From: JBBQXY01 sp051004815
GTDB lineage: Bacteria; Chloroflexota; Ktedonobacteria; Ktedonobacterales; Ktedonobacteraceae
Assembly: GCA_051004815.1 (NCBI GenBank)
Contig: JBPCJY010000227.1
Coordinates: 12,184 to 76,183 of the forward strand
Reading direction: 5' to 3'
Length of the DNA stretch: 64,000 nucleotides
The position numbers and the translations under genes were made by a program. The notes beneath the pieces are model-generated. The model had not been told where the DNA came from. It worked only from the letters and a program-made list of their open reading frames with translations, and did no database searches. How positions within the stretch are numbered: the stretch's first letter is position 1; each line of letters starts with the position of its first letter. This document shows positions 1-8,655 of the stretch, in pieces.

Positions 1-22
1 GACTAAGGCTGGTTTCTCGACC

Positions 23-634
23 GTGCGTTTGCTGCGACTGACCAGTGGCTTGCTGGCCGTACTGTCCGGACTCACAACGCTGTTGGTGATGGCGATGATC
101 TATCGCCCAATTGCCGATAGCAATGCTGGCGGTATCTTTACCGTGGGCAGTTTCTTTGCTGCCGCCCTGGCACTTGGTGGCGTGATGACCGCTATGTGGC
201 TCGGCCACTGGTACCTCGTTACACCCGCGCTCTCGGAAAAACCGTTGCAGTTCGCGACCACCCTGGTGCTTGTCGGTGTCCTGGCCCAGGTGCTCTTCGC
301 CGTTACGGCTGGCCCGACAACGACTTACGCCGTCCAGCCTAACGGCACGCAGATCACTAATCCAACAGCGACGGCGACTACTACCGTATCGCCAGCAAAG
401 CCGGATATAAAGCCGGTCGGGAGTCCGGTCGCCACGCCATTGAGTGTTGATGCCATCGGCTGGCTGCGTATTCTGATCGCTTTTATTCTGCCACTCGTTT
501 TGGGAGGATTGGCCTGGAAACTCATTCGTGACCGCTCATTCCAATCCGCCACCGGCATGCTCTACCTGGTCGTCGTATGCGCCCTGGCCGGAGAAGCCAT
601 CGCACGCAGCCTGTTCCTGATGGGAATAAGCTAA
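23..634 (+). CDS. Multi-pass membrane protein of unknown function (5' end may lie outside the window)
   Basis: The frame is open to the window edge, so the GTG at 23 may not be the real start. The protein shows about five hydrophobic segments (near residues 5-27, 38-60, 76-98, 146-168 and 178-198). A hydrophilic Thr/Pro-rich loop at about 100-145 probably faces outwards. A GHWYLV motif follows the second segment. I do not recognise the family. The TAA stop lies inside a long terminator hairpin shared with the convergent acyl-CoA ligase gene. Confidence 0.6.
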   Translation: MRLLRLTSGLLAVLSGLTTLLVMAMIYRPIADSNAGGIFTVGSFFAAALALGGVMTAMWLGHWYLVTPALSEKPLQFATTLVLVGVLAQVLFAVTAGPTTTYAVQPNGTQITNPTATATTTVSPAKPDIKPVGSPVATPLSVDAIGWLRILIAFILPLVLGGLAWKLIRDRSFQSATGMLYLVVVCALAGEAIARSLFLMGIS

Positions 635-704
635 TCTATAGTAAACAGAACAAAAACTGGTGATCAAAATGATCACCAGTTTTTGTTCTGTTTACTATAG
701 ATTA
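632..704. terminator. Perfect 35-bp inverted repeat between convergent genes (bidirectional terminator)
   Basis: The arms 632-666 and 670-704 are exact reverse complements around a 3-nt loop. Both flanking stop codons lie in the outermost bases of the stem: TAA of the + gene at 632-634 and TAA of the - gene at 704-702. A-rich and T-rich runs inside the arms fit intrinsic termination in both directions. Confidence 0.85.
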
Positions 705-2318
705 ACCCTTTTGTGCCGTTCGGCGGGCCTTTTCAAGCTCTTTCAGTTCGCGGCGCAAGATTTTACCGGAGGCAACTTTGGGGATAGCCTCGATAAACTC
801 GACGCTGTGAATCTTTTTATAGCCAGCCAGCTTGCCGTTGGCAAAGGCGATAATTTCGTCGGTGGTCACGCCTTCGTGTCCCTTGCGTATGACGACAAAG
901 CCCTTGGGCAATTCACCGGCCTCGTCGTCGGGAATACCGATGACGGCGGAGTCCATGACAGCGGGATGTTCCATCAACAGCGACTCTAACTCGGCGGGGG
1001 CAATGCCAAAGCCTTTATACTTAATCATCTCTTTTTTGCGATCAACGATGTAGGTGAAGCCATCGGCATCCACATGGCCGATATCGCCGGTATAGAGCCA
1101 GCCATCGCGCAGTGTACGGGCCGTCTCTTCAGGAGCCTTCCAGTAGCCTTGCATAATCTGTGGGCCACGAATGATGATCTCGCCATCTTCGCCAACGGGC
1201 AACTCACGCTCACCTGTTTCGATATCCACAATTTTCTGTTCGGTGTTATTCACAGGCATGCCCACGCTATCCAGGCGGATCAATGCCGGATCACCCGGTT
1301 GCGCGTGTGTCAGTGGAGAGGCTTCCGTCATGCCATAGCCCTGCACAACCGTGATCCCTGTCTTATCTTGTAGTTTGCGAGCGGGGTCCATTGGCAGTGG
1401 GGCCGCACCGGAGAAGATATACTTGACCGTCTTCATCTTGCTGAGATCAACGGGCGCATTCGCCAGGGCCAGGACAATGGGAGGAACCGCGAAGTAATAG
1501 GTGACACTATGCTTCTCGCACAGTTCCAGCGACTGTAGCAGATCGAACCGTTCCATCATGATCTGGGTACCACTACAGGCCAGGAAACTGCCTGTTAGCA
1601 TCACGCCGTAGATGTGGTAGAACGGTAAAAAGAGCAAGGCCACGTCGGTAAAATTGGTGCGGAGCGCAGTCGTGAACTGGAGATTGTTGGAGGTTAGGTT
1701 GCGATGTGTGAGCAAGGTACCCTTGGGAAAACCCGTTGTACCCGAAGAATAAGGCAACGCCAGCAGGTCATCACCACTAATCTTAACGTGCGGTGGCGGC
1801 TTGGGAGACGATTCGCGCATCAATTTGGCGAACGGGATGGCCTCCGGCAGACTTTCGAGAGCACCTTCACCCGTGACCAGGAAATGTTTAAGATGGGGGA
1901 ATGACTTGTCATGCAGCACCTGTTGCAGCATTGGGACGAGTTCGCGCTGCACCAGCAGAGCTTTCGCTTCCGAGTTCTCAAGCTGATAGGCAATTTCACG
2001 ATCTTTGTACGCTGGATTCATCGGGCTGACAACCGCTCCGATAGAGGCGGCGGCGATGAAGGTGATGATGTACTCTGGCCGATTGGTGGTGAGCAAACAA
2101 ATGCGATCACCTTTGCGCATACCCATGTTGTAGAGGCCATTGGCAATGCAGTTGACCATGGAAACCACTTCACGATACGTGAGCGTGAGGTTATGATAAA
2201 TAATGGCTGGACGATCGGGTGTACGTTCAGCGGCAGTGCGCAGGAGATGGTCATAGGGAACGTCTGGAAAATCTACCGATGGGCGAAAAAGTTCGGGTGC
2301 AACCATTTTTTCGGGCAT
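702..2318 (-). CDS. AMP-forming acyl-CoA synthetase / 4-coumarate-CoA ligase-like
   Basis: Member of the ANL adenylating family (538 aa, usual length). It activates a carboxylic acid as the acyl-AMP and transfers it to CoA in the cytosol. Visible motifs are the phosphate loop YSSGTTGFPKG (about 190-200), YGMTE (328-332), the TGD motif in GWLYTGD (410-412), the hinge DRKKEMIKYKG, and ASGKILRRE with the C-terminal catalytic Lys near 519. The open frame continues 30 codons upstream, but AGAAAGGA about 9 nt before the ATG at 2318 decides the start. The substrate cannot be read from sequence; a medium or long fatty acid or an aromatic acid are both possible. It is convergent with the gene to its left and divergent from the GxGYxYP gene. 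Confidence 0.85.
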   Translation of the reverse strand: MPEKMVAPELFRPSVDFPDVPYDHLLRTAAERTPDRPAIIYHNLTLTYREVVSMVNCIANGLYNMGMRKGDRICLLTTNRPEYIITFIAAASIGAVVSPMNPAYKDREIAYQLENSEAKALLVQRELVPMLQQVLHDKSFPHLKHFLVTGEGALESLPEAIPFAKLMRESSPKPPPHVKISGDDLLALPYSSGTTGFPKGTLLTHRNLTSNNLQFTTALRTNFTDVALLFLPFYHIYGVMLTGSFLACSGTQIMMERFDLLQSLELCEKHSVTYYFAVPPIVLALANAPVDLSKMKTVKYIFSGAAPLPMDPARKLQDKTGITVVQGYGMTEASPLTHAQPGDPALIRLDSVGMPVNNTEQKIVDIETGERELPVGEDGEIIIRGPQIMQGYWKAPEETARTLRDGWLYTGDIGHVDADGFTYIVDRKKEMIKYKGFGIAPAELESLLMEHPAVMDSAVIGIPDDEAGELPKGFVVIRKGHEGVTTDEIIAFANGKLAGYKKIHSVEFIEAIPKVASGKILRRELKELEKARRTAQKG

Positions 2319-2569
2319 GCCTGGGGTCCTTTCTGATTTGGGCAACCGCCATGGTTGCCGCAATAGTTCGTTCAGAAAACTGGTACGGGACACGGGATAA
2401 CATAGCACATCGCTGTAGCCACGTTATAAGGCGTTGTATCGTAGCATACTCCAGTTGAGCTAGAGGGTCAAGGGGAAAAAACCTCTGCACACACTCAAAT
2501 TACGTGCTACAATGTCATCAATACACGCGGGACACTTCAAACAGCAGATTTGAGGGAGGGTTAAGTAAA

Positions 2570-4171
2570 ATGAGCAATCGTATGGAAGTCGCGGGCCTCA
2601 ATTGGGCCGCCGAGAGAACGCTACCAGCCTTTCAAACACCACAACACCTCACTGTTTACGACATACGCGGAGCTTCACCCGCCGCGCAGCTCAGCGCTAG
2701 CACAGCGGCGGGTCTCATTAACCGTCCACAGCCAAGAGTGTATCTCATATCGAGTGACGAAGATCAGTTCTGGCTCAATACGGAGTTAGGCTCCATCGAG
2801 AAAGAAACATCACCTTCTAATGGAGACGGCGTCCTTGATGGAATGCTCATCCCTTTTCGTGATGCCATTCAGGGCATGATTATTTATGATCCGAATGTAC
2901 CCGATACCATCAATGTTGCCACGACGCTGGCGGGACAGCGCAACGGTATTGTCGTGAACCTGGCGCAAGCCCAGGATTTACAGCAAGCCTATAACCTGCG
3001 CACGCTGGTGGACTTGCGCAGTTTCCAATGGAGCAACGGCACCCAGGCATATACATGGGCGATCCAAAACCTATTGTCAGCAAGTGCCTTGCGTGTGGTG
3101 GGGGGCTTGAACTCCAATATTTCCACTGGCATTCGCTCGTTCCTGGTAGCGACGGGAGCCTTTGTCTACTGGCTCGACTCGCGTCACATCTGGCCCAATA
3201 TCCCGAATAGCCTGCAATCGGACAGGGATATGATGCAGCAAATTTTCAAAGCCTATCCGCCGGGAGCGGCCCACATGGGCTGGTTTATTGATGAAGGAAG
3301 CGGCGTTACCCTCACCTCAAATGCGGCGTTGCCAGTGGTAGCGAGCGATTTTTTCACGAACATGGAAGTGTGGACAGCTATTCAGCCAAACACGCCCATT
3401 AGACAGCCGCAACATCCGCAAACAGCACCAGCAGTCGCAGCCAATAAAATCTATATCTCATTTACGGTCAGTGACGGTGATAACCTGCAATACGTGCAGC
3501 ACAAGATGGTGCGCAACTGGCGTGACCCAGACCACGATGGCTCATTTCCCCTGGGTTGGACAATTTCGCCACTTTTGCTGCAAGCCGCACCCAGCCTACT
3601 CTCATATTACTATCAAACGGCCAAACCTACCGATGAATTTGTGGCTGCTCCCAGTGGTGCAGGTTACATGTTCCCTTCGCGTTGGCCCGCACAGCAATTG
3701 CCGCCCTTTCTGCAACAAACCGGTCAATTGATGCAAGAATTGGGGTTGACGACGCTGGAAGTATTGGATGTCGATTTCCTGATGAGCACGGGCATCCCCA
3801 TTATCGCCAATCTGCGCCAATCCGGCATGGTTTTCGAGGATACCAAACTGCAACAGAGTTTTGTCCAGGCACTCTTGCCGCACGGCGTCCATGCGATACT
3901 GAGCGGTTCAGGAGTGAAGGCACCATTCAAGAGCATACAGGATAATACGCCAATTATCCAAAACGTGGGGTTAGCCGATAGTGTCAGCAAGACGCTCGAC
4001 CTCGTACACAACGCGGTGACGACCTCCAAGCCCCCATACTTCCTGAGTGTCTATATCATGGCCTGGACGATGACACCGACAAACATCAAGCAGGTGATCC
4101 AGCAGTTGGGCAGCCAGTACGAAGTGGTGTCACCAGGCACACTCGCCAGAATGGTTGCGCAAGCGAGATAA
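2570..4171 (+). CDS. GxGYxYP-domain protein (putative glycoside-hydrolase-like)
   Basis: 533-aa protein matching the GxGYxYP family of poorly characterised, possibly carbohydrate-active proteins. The N-terminal part has the family-like opening (VYDIRG, then AGLINRPQPRVYLI). SDGDNLQ stands near residue 305 and the name-giving region reads GAGYMFPSRWP near 361-373. No signal peptide is seen, so it is probably cytosolic. The ATG at 2570 follows GGGAGGG at a good distance, while the longer frame upstream has none. Its stop overlaps the start of mftF by one base, so the two genes are likely translationally coupled. A role linked to the glycan part of mycofactocin is an inference from this position only. 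Confidence 0.75.
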   Translation: MSNRMEVAGLNWAAERTLPAFQTPQHLTVYDIRGASPAAQLSASTAAGLINRPQPRVYLISSDEDQFWLNTELGSIEKETSPSNGDGVLDGMLIPFRDAIQGMIIYDPNVPDTINVATTLAGQRNGIVVNLAQAQDLQQAYNLRTLVDLRSFQWSNGTQAYTWAIQNLLSASALRVVGGLNSNISTGIRSFLVATGAFVYWLDSRHIWPNIPNSLQSDRDMMQQIFKAYPPGAAHMGWFIDEGSGVTLTSNAALPVVASDFFTNMEVWTAIQPNTPIRQPQHPQTAPAVAANKIYISFTVSDGDNLQYVQHKMVRNWRDPDHDGSFPLGWTISPLLLQAAPSLLSYYYQTAKPTDEFVAAPSGAGYMFPSRWPAQQLPPFLQQTGQLMQELGLTTLEVLDVDFLMSTGIPIIANLRQSGMVFEDTKLQQSFVQALLPHGVHAILSGSGVKAPFKSIQDNTPIIQNVGLADSVSKTLDLVHNAVTTSKPPYFLSVYIMAWTMTPTNIKQVIQQLGSQYEVVSPGTLARMVAQAR

Positions 4172-5832
4172 TGAGACAAGCCTATCGCCAGCCCAAACCT
4201 AACTGCTATCGTTTGTCAAAGGGCATCCGTGTCACGTTACAGGGAGAAGCTGGGCTGGCCATCTGCGCCTACCCTTTGCGTATCGTGCGCGTGAGTACCA
4301 CCGCCGCTAGCCTGTTGCAATGCTGCCAGGATGAACGCACCTGTGAAGAACTGGCAGCGCACCTGCAACTCCCACGCCAGCGCGTACAAACACTCTGTGA
4401 GCAACTATGCGCGAAGGGCCTCTTAGAGGCTGGGCCAATGCTGCCCCCGGCAACATGGCCGCACGTCTCCATTATTATTCCCACGCACAATCGCGCCAAC
4501 CAGCTTGAACGCTGTCTGCGCTCACTCTATGTACTAGAGTATCCAATCGCTAGCCTGGAAATCCTTATCGTCAATGATGCCTCAACCGACGAGACCACCA
4601 CCATGCTGCAACGCCTCATAAAAGAGACTGCTATACCCATACGGGTGCTGTCCCACACTACACAGCAAGGAGTAGCTATCTGTCGCAATGACGGAGCAGA
4701 GGCAGCGTGCTCCACATTGTTGGCCTACATCGACAGCGATTGTGTTGCCTCCCCTGCCTGGCTAAAAGAGTTGGTACCAGTTTTCCAGCATGCCCATGTC
4801 GCGGCTGTAGGGGGTATGATTCGGGCCTACGAGCGTGAAAGTATGCTTGGCCGTTACGAGGATGTGCGTTCATCGCTCTTTATGGGCAATCGTCCCCAAC
4901 AGGTGAGTCCTGGCGGGCCATTGCAGTATCTCCCCACGGCAAATTTCCTCGTGCGCCGCGAACTATGGCAACAATTGGGCGGCTTTGCTCCGCTCAGCTT
5001 TGGCGAAGATGTCGATTTCTGTCGTCGCCTCCTGGCCCACAACGTCCACATCCTGTATGTTCCCCAGGGCATCGTCTACCACGATTACCGTACCAAACTG
5101 CCAGCATTTCTGCGCATTCGCGCCTCCTACGCCTCCGCCGAAGCGGCCCTGCTCCAACGTCACCCAGAAGAGCGGCGCGTGTTGCTGCTGCCACCAGAGC
5201 AGGCAAGTTTCGCGGGGCTGGTTGTGGGCGGATTGTGGGGGTGTGTGTTAGCATATATCGGTTCCATCCACTCCCTCCCCCGCCGCAAGGTACCCGTAAA
5301 GGGTACCCCTACCATGGACGCGGGCTTCGTCGTCCATGGTAAGGGTACCCCTCGCGGGTACCCTGTGGTGGGGGGCAAGGAATGGGCCAGGATGATTTCC
5401 CTCCTCTGCCTAACAATCGCCCTCCTTTTATCGCTTTGGGGAGCGTGGCGACGTTGGCAAAGAGTGAGGCGACGGCGCGTTCCGCTTGGGCCGCTGGCGG
5501 TTTTGCGAGCGACGATACGGGGGAATCTTGCCTATACCTATCACCTGGCTCGGCACCTGACGCACTATTATACGTTGCCTTTGTTGTTGGTGGGATTGGT
5601 ACTGCCACCTCTGCTCGTGCTTGTCTTTATACTGATGGGCATCGTGATTGGGGTTGATTATGTGCGGCTCCGACCGGATATGCGATTGGGCGCGTATGCC
5701 TGGTGTGCGCTGCTCGACGATTGTGCCTATGAGGTAGGTGTTGTACAAGGGTGTATACAGCACCGTACCTGGAAACCATTGTGGCCGATCATTAGAAAGA
5801 AGCCGACAATTCCCGACGGATCATCCCATTAG
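4171..5832 (+). CDS. mftF: Mycofactocin glycosyltransferase MftF-like (PqqD-like domain + GT2 + membrane segments)
   Basis: 553 aa. Residues 1-90 look like a PqqD/RiPP-recognition fold. A family 2 glycosyltransferase domain starts at about 97 (VSIIIPTHNR), with VNDAS and YIDSD (DxD-type) motifs and GEDVDFCRRL later. Hydrophobic segments close the protein, as in MftF, which oligoglucosylates premycofactocin. Assignment to MftF rather than a generic GT2 rests on the PqqD-GT2 order and on mftC and mftB next door. It is longer than usual because a palindromic DNA repeat (5289-5362) is read in frame in the loop between two membrane segments. It is convergent with mftC, and their 3' ends overlap by 12 nt. 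Confidence 0.8.
   Translation: MRQAYRQPKPNCYRLSKGIRVTLQGEAGLAICAYPLRIVRVSTTAASLLQCCQDERTCEELAAHLQLPRQRVQTLCEQLCAKGLLEAGPMLPPATWPHVSIIIPTHNRANQLERCLRSLYVLEYPIASLEILIVNDASTDETTTMLQRLIKETAIPIRVLSHTTQQGVAICRNDGAEAACSTLLAYIDSDCVASPAWLKELVPVFQHAHVAAVGGMIRAYERESMLGRYEDVRSSLFMGNRPQQVSPGGPLQYLPTANFLVRRELWQQLGGFAPLSFGEDVDFCRRLLAHNVHILYVPQGIVYHDYRTKLPAFLRIRASYASAEAALLQRHPEERRVLLLPPEQASFAGLVVGGLWGCVLAYIGSIHSLPRRKVPVKGTPTMDAGFVVHGKGTPRGYPVVGGKEWARMISLLCLTIALLLSLWGAWRRWQRVRRRRVPLGPLAVLRATIRGNLAYTYHLARHLTHYYTLPLLLVGLVLPPLLVLVFILMGIVIGVDYVRLRPDMRLGAYAWCALLDDCAYEVGVVQGCIQHRTWKPLWPIIRKKPTIPDGSSH
5289..5362. repeat. Palindromic repeat inserted in frame within mftF
   Basis: The arms 5289-5320 and 5331-5362 are near-perfect reverse complements (28 of 32 by eye) around a 10-nt loop. 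They contain repeated GGGTACCCCT-type units. The translation stays open and gives a Gly/Pro/Lys-rich linker between membrane segments. A related GGGTACCCGCAAGGG unit occurs near 7010, so this looks like a dispersed genomic repeat. Confidence 0.8.
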
Positions 5833-6960
5833 CACGCATTCCGGGTCGCGAATTTGTAAGCTTTGCTGCACAAACCATTTCGTCGCGGGACAGCCACCAT
5901 GGCAGGTGGTGTATTGTCCACAACCTGTGCAGGCACCGCCGCCCATGGAGCGATAGAAGCCAAAGGTGGCGGAGTTGCGCCATATCTCCTGGAAGCTGTT
6001 CTCGTGCAAGTTGCCCGCCTCAAATTCGGGAGCCTGGAAGAAGGCGCAGGGATAGACCTCGCCTTCGGGGCAGACACAACAGGTAGCAGTGGCGGCACCA
6101 CAGACATCAAGCCCAGGCAACTTTTGACCGAAGGCGTTGAGGTGAAAGAATGAATCGGCGGTTAACACGTCGGGGTGCTCCTGGAGCCACACGGTAAACT
6201 CGCGATACTGCTCAGTAGTGGGATGCAGTTCATGCCAGACGGCCTGTCCACGACCGGAAGGGCGAAGACGCGTCACGCGTAACCTGGCGTTGAAACTGGC
6301 CGCGATCTCGTAGAGACGGTCTAGCTCGGCAAAGCTGTAGCGGGTCAAGACGCTATTAACGGTGAGGCTATGGTTCTCGGCGGCTAGCAGTTCCAGGCCC
6401 CGTAGCGCACGTTGGAAGACGCCCTTGCCGCGGATAGTATCGTTCGTGGCCGGGGTGCCACCATCCAGGCTGACCTGAAAGTAGAGCGGATCATATTGTT
6501 TCAGACGACGCGCCCGCTCAGCCGTAATCAAGGTGCCGTTGGTGCTGACACACATCACGAGGCCGCGCTCGGTGCAGCGTTCGAGGACTTGCCAGATACC
6601 GGGATAAATAAATGGTTCGCCACCGCCAAAATGAAGCTGGAACACCTGCATTTCCGCGAATTCATCGACGAGGGCCAACGATTGTTGCGTAGTCAGCTCA
6701 CGAGGGCGACGACGTCCCGAAGAGGAGAGGCAGTGGACGCAGGCGATATTGCAGGCCGCCGTTATCTCCCAGGTAACAGTAATCGGTGCTGATAAGCCTC
6801 CCTGTAAAAAACGTTGCGAGCCGCGCCCCCTCTTTTGTGGCACCAACTCCCCCGTTTGCTGCATAGCGGTCAAGGCCAGGGGGTGCAGTTTGCCTACCGT
6901 TCCCACTTTTTGGGATGCAAGGCGGCTGTTTCGCCCAAAAAAACGTATTGGTTCCGTCAT
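5821..6960 (-). CDS. mftC: Mycofactocin radical SAM maturase MftC
   Basis: 379-aa radical SAM/SPASM protein. CNIACVHC (C70, C74, C77) binds the SAM cluster, GGGEP is at 112-116, and a Cys-rich SPASM tail (CTGCGQYTTCHGGC, then DPEC) binds auxiliary clusters. WEITAACN, CVHCLSSSGRR, RITRLRPSGRG-like and DSFFHLNAFG blocks match MftC as I know it. MftC oxidatively decarboxylates the C-terminal Tyr of MftA and forms the Val-Tyr crosslink. The ATG is preceded by AGGAG with 8-nt spacing. A 250-bp gap holding a dispersed repeat separates it from mftB upstream on the same strand. Confidence 0.87.
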   Translation of the reverse strand: MTEPIRFFGRNSRLASQKVGTVGKLHPLALTAMQQTGELVPQKRGRGSQRFLQGGLSAPITVTWEITAACNIACVHCLSSSGRRRPRELTTQQSLALVDEFAEMQVFQLHFGGGEPFIYPGIWQVLERCTERGLVMCVSTNGTLITAERARRLKQYDPLYFQVSLDGGTPATNDTIRGKGVFQRALRGLELLAAENHSLTVNSVLTRYSFAELDRLYEIAASFNARLRVTRLRPSGRGQAVWHELHPTTEQYREFTVWLQEHPDVLTADSFFHLNAFGQKLPGLDVCGAATATCCVCPEGEVYPCAFFQAPEFEAGNLHENSFQEIWRNSATFGFYRSMGGGACTGCGQYTTCHGGCPATKWFVQQSLQIRDPECVLMG

Positions 6961-7062
6961 GAGAGATTGCTCCTGTGATATAAATTGACAAGCAGTTCAG
7001 TTTCCAGCAGGGTACCCGCAAGGGCTTACACGGGGAGGGTTTTTGCACCGCCCGTCGCCGCC

Positions 7063-7128
7063 TGTCATTCTGAGCGCAGCGAAGAATCGTTCGTGGCACG
7101 GAGATTCTGCGCGGCGCTCAGAATGACA
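7063..7128. repeat. Palindromic dispersed repeat (TGTCATTCTGAGCG type)
   Basis: An imperfect inverted repeat begins TGTCATTCTGAGCG and ends CGCTCAGAATGACA. It sits in the mftC-mftB gap. A relative with GCAGCGAAGCATCT arms lies at 27230-27294. In mRNA it would fold into a long hairpin between mftB and mftC. Confidence 0.75.
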
Positions 7129-7213
7129 TTCCCCCTCGCCCATGCCTTTCCCCAAAAAACCTACCAGTGAAAGACCCTGGGTGGGGGTGGATGGGTATGT
7201 CCGTAGTCATAAT

Positions 7214-7498
7214 TCATACACCTTCAACATGGATATAGCCACGTTTGACTAGATCGTCGAGGGCCGCGAAGAGTTTCTGTTTACTGGCAAGAGAATAGTT
7301 GTGGCTCGCAATGGCGGCAGTGATATTGCCCTGGTACTGTTGTTGCCCCACGAGCAATAGTTCGACCAGTTGTGGTGAATTGATAAAGGAAAGGGAACCA
7401 CGGTCGGCACAGCCATATTTGTAGAGGATGCCGCCAAAGGCTTCGCGGCGAATCTTTACCTCTGAGATGAGCTGATAATCGCCAGGGGATTGAGACAT
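7214..7498 (-). CDS. mftB: Mycofactocin precursor-binding protein MftB (PqqD-like)
   Basis: 94-aa PqqD-like RiPP recognition protein that presents the precursor MftA to MftC. The blocks REAFGGILYKYG and LSFINSPQLVELL and the tail LVKRGYIHVEGV match the MftB pattern. The ATG at 7498 is chosen because AAGGAG stands 7 nt upstream; an ATG two codons earlier is too close to that site. It lies directly upstream of mftC on the same strand. The usual mftA peptide gene was not found between it and the next gene. Confidence 0.8.
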   Translation of the reverse strand: MSQSPGDYQLISEVKIRREAFGGILYKYGCADRGSLSFINSPQLVELLLVGQQQYQGNITAAIASHNYSLASKQKLFAALDDLVKRGYIHVEGV

Positions 7499-7542
7499 AG
7501 GCATGCTCCTTGGCCAGGTAAAGCACTGTATCCACGCAAGCA

Positions 7543-7571
7543 AGCATACCTGGGAAACAGGGCAAAGTCAA
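7543..7571 (-). promoter_or_regulatory. Sigma-70-type promoter for mftB(-mftC)
   Basis: On the minus strand TTGACT (7571-7566) and TATGCT (7548-7543) are separated by 17 nt. They lie about 45 nt before the mftB start and just after the stop of the AAA+ regulator gene, so mftB can be transcribed independently of that gene. Confidence 0.6.
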
Positions 7572-7584
7572 GGTTTCCGCATCA

Positions 7585-8613
7585 TCACGAATGGGCGAGG
7601 CGGTAGCGCAATTGGTCGCGGGACATGTGCAGGAGGGCGGCGGCTTGAACTTGATTGCCATGGCAACGTTCAAGGGCATCCTGGACAAACTTGTGCTCGA
7701 TACGGCTTAAAAATGCTGGCAGGTCTACCCCTTCGGGTGGCAGGGTGAGCTGTGCTTGCATCTCTTGTAAGCGCAGGGCGGCACTGCTTCCTGCTTTGAG
7801 GATAGTATCGGGCAGGTCTTTGGGGTAGATCACCCGGTCATCGCATAGAATCTGCCCACGTTGCAGGGTGCTGCGCAATTGGCGCACATTGCCGGGCCAG
7901 GAGTAGTGCAGCAGGAATTTCATCGCCGCGGGGCTAATGCTCAGAGGTTCCGTGTCTTCGCTGTGCTGCTGGAGTAAGAAATGTTCGATAAGGGGTGCAA
8001 TATCCTCCGGTCGTTCGCGGAGAGGCGGGAGCGTAATGGCAATGACTTCGAGGCGGTAATAGAGGTCTTCACGAAATTCTTTACGCGCAACGGCGGCCTT
8101 GAGATCAACATTAGTGGCGGAGATGATACGTAAATCGACATGAATTTCTCGTGTGCCGCCCACACGGCGAAAGCTGCGTGTCTCCAGAAAACGCAGCAGC
8201 TTAGCCTGTAAGCCAAGTGGCATGGAACCAATTTCATCCAGGAAGAGGGTACCGCCATCTGCCCGCAACAGGTGTCCTTCTCGCAACACCTTGGCATCGG
8301 TAAATGCTCCCGCCTCAACGCCAAAAAGTTCTGTTTCCAGCAGAGTGCCAGGGATAGCGGCGCAATTGAGAGCGACAAACGGGCGAGCGGCGCGGCGACT
8401 CAAAAGATGAATGGTCTGGGCCGCGACATCTTTTCCCGTACCACTTTCGCCCTGGAGCATCACCGTCGATGGGAAGGCCGCGACCCGGCGTATCATCGTC
8501 GCGACCTTGTGCATGGCCTCACTCTTTCCCACGACCATCTGTATAGCAATGTCAGGGTTCTCGTGGGGAAAACCCTGCTCAAATGACGCCACTCGCCCCA
8601 CTCGCCCATGCAC
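7585..8613 (-). CDS. Sigma-54-activator-like AAA+ regulator with altered GAFTGA loop
   Basis: 342 aa. AAA+ sigma-54 interaction domain with Walker A GESGTGKD (about 55-62), Walker B TLFLDEIG (about 123-129), the Arg-rich FREDLYYRL region, and a Fis-type HTH at the C-terminus. The sigma-54 contact loop, normally GAFTGA, reads GAFTDA (about 102-107). There is no receiver, GAF or PAS input domain, because the N-terminus is only about 25 residues. The GTG at 8613 is preferred, since GGAGGT stands 6 nt upstream. It could control mftB/mftC or act constitutively; whether this genome has RpoN cannot be seen. Confidence 0.75.
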   Translation of the reverse strand: MHGRVGRVASFEQGFPHENPDIAIQMVVGKSEAMHKVATMIRRVAAFPSTVMLQGESGTGKDVAAQTIHLLSRRAARPFVALNCAAIPGTLLETELFGVEAGAFTDAKVLREGHLLRADGGTLFLDEIGSMPLGLQAKLLRFLETRSFRRVGGTREIHVDLRIISATNVDLKAAVARKEFREDLYYRLEVIAITLPPLRERPEDIAPLIEHFLLQQHSEDTEPLSISPAAMKFLLHYSWPGNVRQLRSTLQRGQILCDDRVIYPKDLPDTILKAGSSAALRLQEMQAQLTLPPEGVDLPAFLSRIEHKFVQDALERCHGNQVQAAALLHMSRDQLRYRLAHS

Positions 8614-8655
8614 ACATACACCTCCATCCACAACTCGCTACCTGATCAAAGCAAT

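Noticed and set aside
5382..5657. Several open frames antisense to or overlapping mftF, guaB and dpp genes
   Set aside because: All are shadows of strong coding sequences without their own start signals or family motifs.
7499..7584. Possible mftA precursor peptide upstream of mftB
   Set aside because: None of the three minus-strand frames gives a peptide ending in the MftA pattern (IDGxCGVY). Only a promoter is supported here.
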